From: Acerihabitans sp035013185
GTDB lineage: Bacteria; Pseudomonadota; Gammaproteobacteria; Enterobacterales; Enterobacteriaceae
Assembly (NCBI RefSeq): GCF_035013185.1
Contig: NZ_JAYGJO010000011.1
Coordinates: 62,001 to 126,000 of the forward strand
Length of the DNA: 64,000 nt
Direction: 5' to 3'
Shown piece by piece: positions 44,307-51,653 of this stretch. A model generated the notes under the pieces. The model did no database searches. It was not told where the DNA came from and saw only the letters and a program-made list of their open reading frames with translations. The number at the start of each line of letters is the position of its first letter. Within the stretch, counting starts at the first letter, position 1. A program made the translations under genes and the position numbers.

Positions 44307-45500
44307 ATGACCGCACCTATCCTGACCGAGGCTATTTTTACCCTGACCACCGGCCCGGTGAACGCCTATCCGGACGTTATGCGCGCACTATCAATGCCGA
44401 TTATGTACGATTATGATCCCTACTTTCTTCAGCATTATCAGCATGTTTGCCAGAAAGTGCACAGCATCATGCATACGCAAGAAATGCCGCTGATCCTGCA
44501 TGGCGAACCGGTCCTGGGACTGGAAGCCGCAGCGGCCAGCCTGATCGGCCGTGACGATGTAGTGCTTAACCTGGTATCGGGGGTCTACGGCGCGGGTTTT
44601 GGCGAATGGGCGCGGCGCTATTGTAAGGAGCTGCTTGAGATCCGGGTACCTTATGATCAGGTGGTTGATGCCACAATGGTTGAGGAAATATTACGCCTGC
44701 GGCCCGATATCGGCATCGTCTGCGTTTGCCATCACGACACCCCTTCCGGCACACTCAATCCGGTGGTGGAGATTGGCCATGTGGTGCAACAACATGGCGC
44801 ACTGTTTCTGGTGGATGCGGTATCGTCGTTTGGTGGCATGCCGATAACCCCGGCGATGGCCCATGCGGATGTGTTTGTCACGGGTCCAAATAAGTGTTTG
44901 GGCTGCCCGCCGTCCCTGAGCCTGGTTGCGGTGAACCACGCGGCCTGGGAAAAAATTGCCAGCAACCCCAGCGCACCCAGAGACTCAATTCTTAGTCTAT
45001 TGGATTGGCGTTACGCCTGGCAGTGCGACCACCCCTTCCCGTTTACCCCCTCAGTGGCGGAGATCAATGGACTGAACGCGGCATTGGATCGCTATTTGGC
45101 CGAAGGTGAAACCCAGGTGTGGGCGCGCCATGCTTTAACCGCACAAGCCTGTCGTGCCGGGCTCAAGGCCATGGGATTGTCGCTGTGGGCGGCGGACGAG
45201 GCGTTTGCCTCCCCCACGGCGACCGCAGTTAACGTCCCGCCGGGTATCGATGAGGCGCAATTACGTGCTACGGCACGCGCGCGTTTTGGTGTGGTATTTT
45301 CCGCCGGCAAAGGTGAAACACTGGGTAAGTTGACCCGTATCGGACATATGGGGCCAACGGCACAACCGATGTATGCGGTGCTGGCATTGGCGGCTTACGG
45401 CGGTGCCGTAAACGCGTTATCGACCACTCAGCTCGATATCGGTGCCGGGATTGCGGCAGCGATGGCGATCATTGGCAGCGACAGAACGCCGGTGGTTTGA
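44307..45500 (+). CDS. Pyridoxamine-pyruvate aminotransferase (class V)
   Basis: 397 residues from the ATG that aligns with the family start; a longer reading begins 29 codons upstream. From memory it follows the M. loti enzyme closely: LTTGPVNAYPDVMRAL, LHGEPVLGLEAAAASLI, VCHHDTPSGTLNPV, LVDAVSSFGGM, PFPFTPSVAEINGLNAALD and GETLGKLTRIGHMGPTAQP. The substrate-aldimine lysine is Lys196 in TGPNKCLG (197 in M. loti). Reaction: pyridoxamine plus pyruvate to pyridoxal plus alanine, without bound PLP as cofactor. It is divergent from the regulator and convergent to the NicX-type gene. Confidence 0.88.
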   Translation: MTAPILTEAIFTLTTGPVNAYPDVMRALSMPIMYDYDPYFLQHYQHVCQKVHSIMHTQEMPLILHGEPVLGLEAAAASLIGRDDVVLNLVSGVYGAGFGEWARRYCKELLEIRVPYDQVVDATMVEEILRLRPDIGIVCVCHHDTPSGTLNPVVEIGHVVQQHGALFLVDAVSSFGGMPITPAMAHADVFVTGPNKCLGCPPSLSLVAVNHAAWEKIASNPSAPRDSILSLLDWRYAWQCDHPFPFTPSVAEINGLNAALDRYLAEGETQVWARHALTAQACRAGLKAMGLSLWAADEAFASPTATAVNVPPGIDEAQLRATARARFGVVFSAGKGETLGKLTRIGHMGPTAQPMYAVLALAAYGGAVNALSTTQLDIGAGIAAAMAIIGSDRTPVV

Positions 45501-45572
45501 TCCGGAACCCGATCGACGCCGCAACATGGTGTAAAAACTCATCGTCCCCCTTGTCCGGGGGACCTGTGTCGC

Positions 45573-46616
45573 TTAACGTTGATCGTCGGCCATCACTTTA
45601 CCTCGCTGGGTCATGGCCACGCCGTCAAGGGACAGCGAGCAATTGCGCAGGGGAATATCGAGATGGCATGGCGTATCGCGCAGACCACCGGCCTCGGTAT
45701 TCGGGCCGCTGGAAAACAGAAAATTGCCTGCAAAAGCACGAGCATCCATGCCAATAGTGGCCTCTTTGTCATACAGGCCAAGGGTCGTCCAATGCGCACG
45801 GGTCATCAAACCCCATCCCACATGCGCCATGGCGTACGCTTGAGGATCGTTAAACGAGTCAATAAATTCACGCATAAATTCTGCATCGTATCCACCATCA
45901 ATGCGTCGGATATATCCCTCCTCTATGGTTAAGGTCACCGGGCTGCGCAGATAGCGTTTGAAAGGTAAAATAATGTCGCCGGTATCCATCACAATACGTC
46001 CTTGCGAGGTTTTCTCGTTGGGCCAGGTCGCAACAAAGCAACTGGGCCAGTGATCCCATTTGCCCGGCAGGTCTGAGAATCCATGCTGAGTCAATACCGG
46101 ATACTCACCCAATTCGCAGTGAAAATCGGTTCCCGCGTCGGAAACGACCGTCATACGCCGCGCCTGTTTAAGGCAGGCCGTCGCCGCCAGTGCCCGCAAC
46201 TTGTCCGCTCGGGTCGGCAGCAGGCGCAGCAGGATTTCCGGGGGTTCCACTGCCAGTAACATCCGGGCGCCGGTTTTCAAAATCTGCTCCTGCTCGGGGG
46301 AGAACAACAACATCATGGTGTCAATAATCAGATCACTGCTTTTTAATGCTGCCAGCGCCACCCGATTGGTCTCCAGGGCGGTTTTACCGACAAAACCAGA
46401 CTTGTCGCGGCTCAGGGCCTTTTCACCGTTCATCGGTGCCAGCGCCAGCAAGGTCAGTATCGCCCCCATCTGGCTACAGGCGATCTGACAGGTGGCAACC
46501 ACCTGAGGATGCGAATCATCACTGGTCAGGATGGTCACCTGTTCCCCAACGCGCAGATTGCACAGGGTTAATACCTCTTTCCAGCCCGCAACCAGATCGC
46601 TATTGCTCACGGCCAT
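45573..46616 (-). CDS. NicX-type ring-cleaving dioxygenase (2,5-dihydroxypyridine family)
   Basis: 347 residues from the ATG nine bases after GGAG. Iron ligands His265, His318 and Asp320 have the same numbers as in Pseudomonas putida NicX. Long segments agree from memory: MMLLFSPEQEQILKTGARML, GKWDHWPSCF, GDIILPFKRY, HVGWGLMTRAHWT and TPCHLDIPLRNC. NicX cuts 2,5-dihydroxypyridine between C5 and C6. Automatic labels such as leucyl aminopeptidase (M29) would be misleading. It is the last gene of the leftward seven-gene unit. The substrate here is probably a substituted dihydroxypyridine derived from B6. Confidence 0.87.
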   Translation of the reverse strand: MAVSNSDLVAGWKEVLTLCNLRVGEQVTILTSDDSHPQVVATCQIACSQMGAILTLLALAPMNGEKALSRDKSGFVGKTALETNRVALAALKSSDLIIDTMMLLFSPEQEQILKTGARMLLAVEPPEILLRLLPTRADKLRALAATACLKQARRMTVVSDAGTDFHCELGEYPVLTQHGFSDLPGKWDHWPSCFVATWPNEKTSQGRIVMDTGDIILPFKRYLRSPVTLTIEEGYIRRIDGGYDAEFMREFIDSFNDPQAYAMAHVGWGLMTRAHWTTLGLYDKEATIGMDARAFAGNFLFSSGPNTEAGGLRDTPCHLDIPLRNCSLSLDGVAMTQRGKVMADDQR

Positions 46617-46661
46617 AATCATCTTCTCCAAGGTTAAGGGTGTTCGGCGGTAGCTGAAGAC

Positions 46662-47210
46662 TTAGGCCTGCGCCGACAGAGAACGGTATTGACGATTAAA
46701 ATGAATTAATGGTACCCCGGGCTTATTGACCCGCACTGATGCCACGTCGCCGAAAAACACGCTGTGGGTTGCGGTGTTGATCACCTGGGCCAGCCGACAG
46801 TCAATATTCACCAAGGCACAGTCCAACGCCGGCGATCCGGTGAGCAATTGTGACCATATGCTCGATTGAAAACGGCTTTCACCCCCGCACCCGGTCTGCC
46901 CGGCGAAACGGTCAGACAGTTCGTTATCCTCGGCGCTTAACACATTGACGCAAAATGCACCACTGTCGATAATCGCCTGATGTGCCTCACCGAACTGATT
47001 CACGCAGATCAACAGCATCGGCGGTGATACCGACAAGCTGCATACTGCGGTGGCGGTCAGACCACGCCGTCGCTCTCCTTGCCCCGAACTGATAATACTG
47101 ACGCTGCTGGCCAGATGGCGCATCGCGCCTTTGAAATCCTCGTTAAGCGTCATCGCCAGCTCGTCGGCTGCTGAGCGGGCTGCGATGGCCGTACGCGCAC
47201 AATCACTCAT
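46662..47210 (-). CDS. Flavin reductase (HpaC/RutF-like)
   Basis: 182 residues from an ATG with AGGAGGAG immediately upstream; the start overlaps the stop of the membrane-protein gene (ATGA). Flavin-binding segments MRHLASSVSIIS, RRGLTATAVCSLSVSPPMLLICVN, GAFCVNVLS and the C-terminal PLIHFNRQYRSL are typical of HpaC-type reductases. It makes free reduced flavin with NADH, needed by the HpaB-type monooxygenase at the head of the same operon. Confidence 0.88.
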   Translation of the reverse strand: MSDCARTAIAARSAADELAMTLNEDFKGAMRHLASSVSIISSGQGERRRGLTATAVCSLSVSPPMLLICVNQFGEAHQAIIDSGAFCVNVLSAEDNELSDRFAGQTGCGGESRFQSSIWSQLLTGSPALDCALVNIDCRLAQVINTATHSVFFGDVASVRVNKPGVPLIHFNRQYRSLSAQA

Positions 47211-48298
47211 CTCTCCTCCTTGGTCTGCCACCCCGGCAGACGCTGCAATTGTTGAACCAAAAAGGGGCCACATAGCACCACCACAAACATTCGTACGGTC
47301 TGAAGTGCCAGCACAAAAGACACATCAACATGACTTTCAATCGCCACAATCGCCACCGAGTCGATACTGCCCGGTACCGTGGCAAGAAAAGCCGTCAGCT
47401 TGTCGATACCCAACAGGTAACTCAGCACCAGCGACAACATTCCGCTGAGCGAAATCAGTACCAGCGCCGCCAGCAGCGCCAGCGGAATAAGCTGTACGAT
47501 GCGGATCAAAATTGACCGGGTGAAGCGTAATCCCACCTCCAGCCCAATGGCGGCAAACGCCAGTAACAACACGCCATCCGGCAACCATAGGTGAAAGACA
47601 CCGCTGGCACCAAGCGCCGCACCGCTCACTAACGGTACCATCATGGCGGCAGCTGGAATAAACCCCAGCCAACGGGTGGCCAGCGGCCCAAGCAGGGCAA
47701 TCAACAACGTAATGCCAAGCGCCAGGACCGGATGGCTAGGCATTTCCGGCGGCAGGCCGTTGGGTAAGCTGCCGGAAGAAAAGTGCGAGACCAAGGTGAC
47801 GGACACCACCACCATCGCCAGGCGCACATACTGCACCAGCGCCACCACCCGTCCATCGGCATCCCGCTCTTGTGCGATAATCACCATCGCGCCCGACATC
47901 CCCGGCATCGCCGCCCAGATCGCCGTTTCCGCCGATACCGCACCAAAGCGGCGCAGCGCCCAACTGATGGCAAAGGAAAAGCTTAGCGTGGCGGCGATAA
48001 ACACCAATAATACCGGCCAATTACTGACCACCGACCAGAACGTTTCAGGAGTCAGGCTCTTGGCAATCAGGCAGCCAGCGATGCCTTGCGCCAACAAAAA
48101 CAACGGCCGGGGAAATCGCAGTTCTACCCCGCTTACCGCGAACATCACACCTGCAATCATTGATCCCAATAGCGACGCGGCGGGAAAATGGATCAGGCTG
48201 AGCGCGGCGGAAAATAACCCCGCCAACGAGACCAACCCCAACCAAGGCGCGCCATGACGCCAACGCTCCGCTACCTTGTCCTGCGGGTTTACCTTCAT
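47207..48298 (-). CDS. AbrB-family (ammonia monooxygenase-like) membrane protein
   Basis: 363 residues with about ten membrane segments in two similar halves, as in the AbrB duplication family (PF05145). Segments: FPAASLLGSMIAGVM, FRFPRPLFLLAQGIAG-like region, AIWAAMPGMSGAMVIIAQE and, in the second half, LATVPGSIDSVAIVAIE. The family is of unknown function, often next to catabolic genes, and is likely a transporter. Here it may move a pathway substrate or product. AGGAT precedes the start. Confidence 0.75.
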   Translation of the reverse strand: MKVNPQDKVAERWRHGAPWLGLVSLAGLFSAALSLIHFPAASLLGSMIAGVMFAVSGVELRFPRPLFLLAQGIAGCLIAKSLTPETFWSVVSNWPVLLVFIAATLSFSFAISWALRRFGAVSAETAIWAAMPGMSGAMVIIAQERDADGRVVALVQYVRLAMVVVSVTLVSHFSSGSLPNGLPPEMPSHPVLALGITLLIALLGPLATRWLGFIPAAAMMVPLVSGAALGASGVFHLWLPDGVLLLAFAAIGLEVGLRFTRSILIRIVQLIPLALLAALVLISLSGMLSLVLSYLLGIDKLTAFLATVPGSIDSVAIVAIESHVDVSFVLALQTVRMFVVVLCGPFLVQQLQRLPGWQTKEER

Positions 48299-48396
48299 GG
48301 TAGATCCTGTTGCTCGCGGCTGCGCCCGCATGATTAAAAAAGTCTGAATACACAACCTGGGCTGTGCCCACGGTGGTACCTAAGCGCCACTGGCGG

Positions 48397-49716
48397 TTAA
48401 TGACGAGATACCGCCGAGCCGGCGATCCGTAACTGCATTTCAACCGCCGCCGCACACCGTAACAATTGACGATCACCACCGGGCCGGCCAATCAGTTGTA
48501 CCCCCACCGGCAGCCCATTCGGGCCGGTGACGGCGGGCAACGTCAGACAGGGTAAATGCAAGAGGGTCCAGGCACGGTTAAAAAACGGGTCGCCGGTATT
48601 ATCTAACCCGATGGGTGCCTCACCGGCTGCCGCTGGCGTTATCAGCACGTCACACCCGTTAAACAATGCGCTCATGGCCAATTGCCGTGGTAGGCGCTGA
48701 GCCTGTGCCGCCAAATATTCAACCGAGGTGGCCTGTGCCTTAAGCGTGAGAAAATCACGGGTCGTGGGCGAAATCCGCGACGCCATGACTGAGCGTTCAT
48801 ATGCCAGTGCCTGGGTCACTTCCCAACCCATAACCGCATCGTGCATAACAAAAAGATCGCTGAACCAGGGCGGTACCGGCACGTCAATCACTACCGAACC
48901 GCTGTGTGACATCACTTGGGCGGTGTGTTCAATAGCCAACAGGGTTTCCGGCTGTGCCAATGTCCAGTCAGACGAAAAAAATACCCCCATCCGCAGCGCC
49001 AACCGATCATCGTCCCGATTGAGTGCAAAATCAGGACGCAACGCCACCGCACTGGCCACCAGCGCTGCGTCACGTACCGATCGGGTGATGATGCCGACCT
49101 GGTCCAGCGAATGGGATAACGCCTTAATGCCACTGGTGGTGATCAGACCGAAGCTCGGCTTATAGCCAACCACCCCACAGTAGGATGCCGGGCGGATCAC
49201 GGAACCCGAGGTCTGGGTGCCGTAGGCGGCTAATGCCGTTCCGGCAGCCACCGCCGCGCAGGAACCGCTGGATGAGCCTCCAGGGGTGTGCAAGAGATTG
49301 TGCGGATTGCGGGTACCATTGGGACTGGCCATCGCCAACTCGGTACTGACCGTTTTGCCCAGCACAATGCCTCCCGCGCGGCGGGTTAGCGCCACACAAC
49401 CGGCATCGGCTATCGGTTGAAATCCCTCATACATTGCCGAACCATAACCGGTGGCAATATCAGCGGTATCTATCACATCCTTAACACCAAACGGGATACC
49501 GGCCAGAGCCCCCTTTGACGCCCGGTTATCCACCGCCAGGGCGTAGCGCAGCGCATCTTCGCCCGCGAGCCGATGCCATGCTCCGGTTTGCGGGTCACGA
49601 TCGGCGATGGCTTGCTGATAGGCGTGTGTTACCGCCGTCGCGCTCAGCGTTTGTTGGTGAATATGCTCGACCAGATCACAGGCATCCAACGCCAAAATTT
49701 GCTTATTTCTCATCAT
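48397..49716 (-). CDS. Amidase-signature hydrolase (second amidase of operon)
   Basis: 439 residues. Catalytic Lys in FGVKDVIDT, cis-Ser in GGSSSGSCAAVAAG and nucleophile Ser in TSGSVIRPASYCG. It hydrolyses an amide to acid and ammonia or amine. The start overlaps the stop of the preceding amidase gene (ATGATGA; two adjacent ATG codons). In the proposed route it would take either the N-acyl amide or the primary amide produced after ring cleavage, like NicF-type maleamate hydrolysis by a different fold. The substrate is inferred. Confidence 0.85.
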   Translation of the reverse strand: MMRNKQILALDACDLVEHIHQQTLSATAVTHAYQQAIADRDPQTGAWHRLAGEDALRYALAVDNRASKGALAGIPFGVKDVIDTADIATGYGSAMYEGFQPIADAGCVALTRRAGGIVLGKTVSTELAMASPNGTRNPHNLLHTPGGSSSGSCAAVAAGTALAAYGTQTSGSVIRPASYCGVVGYKPSFGLITTSGIKALSHSLDQVGIITRSVRDAALVASAVALRPDFALNRDDDRLALRMGVFFSSDWTLAQPETLLAIEHTAQVMSHSGSVVIDVPVPPWFSDLFVMHDAVMGWEVTQALAYERSVMASRISPTTRDFLTLKAQATSVEYLAAQAQRLPRQLAMSALFNGCDVLITPAAAGEAPIGLDNTGDPFFNRAWTLLHLPCLTLPAVTGPNGLPVGVQLIGRPGGDRQLLRCAAAVEMQLRIAGSAVSRH

Positions 49717-51176
49717 GATTGTTCCATCCAAAATGCGGAATGGCTGGCATGCAGTGCCGGCAGACGTCCCCACCAGGGCGCGGCGTGTTCAAGCTGGCCC
49801 GCCAGCGAAAATAGCCGGCTATCTTGTGCAAAACCGGCGCCGAAATGCACCCCTATCGGCAAGCCTTGCGCCGACATGCCTAACGGCACACTCATGGCGG
49901 GAAAACCGGCGGCGTTAAAGGCGCAGGTGAATGGGCCGTGCTGCCAGAAGTCGTCATAGAATTGATCGAGCGATGCATTGTCGCTAGCCATGTGGCCGAT
50001 CGGCGGCGCTGTTTGTGTCGTCACCGGCGAGAGCAAAATGTCATAATCGGAAAAAAATCGCCCTAGGCCACGCGCCGTGGCGTGTAATTGATTCACCGCC
50101 AACAAATACGCTACGCCGCTGTGCGCCAGTGCCTCGGTTACCCAACTCCGGTTAACCGGTTCAAGCTGTGACAGGGCGTCGATAGCCGGGAAACGGCGTT
50201 GCCAACCTTCCACCGCGCTGGCAACATTAACGCCGGTGATCACCCGCCAGGCCATTTTCAGCGCCGCGGCGTCATACCCGGCATCGGCCACCGGTTCCAC
50301 ATGGTGGCCTAAGGATTCACACAACCGCGCAGCCTGCAGCACCGCCGCAACAATGGCCGGATCCACCGGGTCCCCTAGCGGCGAATCGACCAGTAAACCA
50401 ATGCGTAACCGCCCCGGCCCACGGCTCACTGCGCTGAGATAGGTATCCACCGGCACCGGTGACGCATAAGGATCGCCAACATCGCCACCGGCAGTGACAT
50501 CAAGCAACGCCGCACTGTCACGCACCGAACGCGTAACGGCGTGTGGTGTCGACATGCCCGCAATCCCCTCAACCAACACCGGCCCCAGCGGATTCACCAT
50601 GCGCGAGGGTTTAAAACCGAACAAACCACAATGTGACGCTGGCACACGGGTCGATCCCGCGCCATCCGAAGCATTGGCCAATGGCACCAGACCTGCGGCC
50701 ACCGCCGCCGCCGATCCCCCCGATGACCCGCCGGGACTGTGGGCCAACGACCATGGATTACGCGTGGCGCCAAATTCCGCCGGTTCGGTGACAAAACTCA
50801 GGGCAAACTCCGGTGTATTACTTTTACCAATCAGTTGCAGGCCACCCTGGCGATAACGTGCCGCTAACGTGCCGTCGGCAGGTGAAATCACCTGCTTAAA
50901 CAGCCTGGAACCATTGGACAGGCGCATACCCGCCACCTCACATCCGGTATTTTTCAACAGGAACGGCACCCCGGCGAATGGCCCCTCGCTAATACCGTTC
51001 TTAAGGTGATCTCGCGCCAGATCGAGGTGATCGTGCACCACGGCGTTAAGCAGTGGATTGATGCGCGCAATGGCATCGGCGGCACTGTCGAGCAAATCCT
51101 CGGCGCTAACCTGCCGGTGTCTGACCAACTCCGCCAGCCCCAGTCCGTCATATTGCGTGTACTCTTTCACAATCAT
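49713..51176 (-). CDS. Amidase-signature hydrolase (first amidase of operon)
   Basis: 487 residues. Catalytic Lys in FLLKNTG, cis-Ser in GGSSGGSAAAVAAG and nucleophile Ser in GAGSTRVPASHCG. It is clearly different from the following amidase, so the two probably act on different amide bonds. It starts 3 bases after the NTF2-like gene with no strong ribosome-binding site, indicating coupling. Proposed job: removal of the acyl group from the ring-opened amide. This is inferred from context. Confidence 0.85.
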   Translation of the reverse strand: MIVKEYTQYDGLGLAELVRHRQVSAEDLLDSAADAIARINPLLNAVVHDHLDLARDHLKNGISEGPFAGVPFLLKNTGCEVAGMRLSNGSRLFKQVISPADGTLAARYRQGGLQLIGKSNTPEFALSFVTEPAEFGATRNPWSLAHSPGGSSGGSAAAVAAGLVPLANASDGAGSTRVPASHCGLFGFKPSRMVNPLGPVLVEGIAGMSTPHAVTRSVRDSAALLDVTAGGDVGDPYASPVPVDTYLSAVSRGPGRLRIGLLVDSPLGDPVDPAIVAAVLQAARLCESLGHHVEPVADAGYDAAALKMAWRVITGVNVASAVEGWQRRFPAIDALSQLEPVNRSWVTEALAHSGVAYLLAVNQLHATARGLGRFFSDYDILLSPVTTQTAPPIGHMASDNASLDQFYDDFWQHGPFTCAFNAAGFPAMSVPLGMSAQGLPIGVHFGAGFAQDSRLFSLAGQLEHAAPWWGRLPALHASHSAFWMEQS

Positions 51177-51179
51177 GAT

Positions 51180-51596
51180 TTAGGCCATCTGTTGTTTGAA
51201 GTGGGCTACGTTCCAATAATCACGAACATTCTCAATGCCTGCCGGCGACACGCAAAACAGATGCACACCGTCAAGCACCAACGGTGTGGCCGACCGGCCG
51301 GCGCTGGGGACAGTGTCGGTACTCGTACGTGTAATCATGCCGTTCATGCGATAAAACACCACCCGATGGTCAGCACAAGCAACCTGACTAAGCACCGTCC
51401 ACTGAACGTCGGTTATCAGGTTGAACAGCGATGCCAACCCGTGAGCAATGGCTTCTTGGCCAACGTTACGTTTCCCTAGCGCCATCTCCTCATGCCAGCC
51501 CTGATCGGTATAAAGCCGGCTCGCCGAACCCGCATCGTGGTGATTGTAAGCTTGGTAAAACGCGCTAATCAGCGGGTCTGGCGTCAATGCGGACAT
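51180..51596 (-). CDS. NTF2/SnoaL-like protein
   Basis: 138 residues from the ATG with AGGAG six bases upstream. A cone-shaped alpha+beta barrel protein of the SnoaL type: ISAFYQAYNHHDAGSASRLY, GQEAIAHGLASLFNL and later beta strands ending FCVSPAGIENVRDYW. Members act as small isomerases, hydratases or have no known activity. Located between the monooxygenase and amidase genes, it may process a ring-opened intermediate. No catalytic residues can be assigned. Confidence 0.7.
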   Translation of the reverse strand: MSALTPDPLISAFYQAYNHHDAGSASRLYTDQGWHEEMALGKRNVGQEAIAHGLASLFNLITDVQWTVLSQVACADHRVVFYRMNGMITRTSTDTVPSAGRSATPLVLDGVHLFCVSPAGIENVRDYWNVAHFKQQMA

Positions 51597-51653
51597 AGAA
51601 TTCTCCTGAGGCGACAACTCGGCGGCGCAACCGGCCGCCGACCGACAAATGGA

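Noticed and set aside
44307..45500. Reading as serine-glyoxylate or alanine-glyoxylate aminotransferase
   Set aside because: Same fold, but the segments remembered from pyridoxamine-pyruvate aminotransferase match over the whole length.
45573..46616. Reading as M29 leucyl aminopeptidase
   Set aside because: The sequence follows NicX including the three iron ligands at the same positions; peptidase metal-site residues are not what is conserved here.
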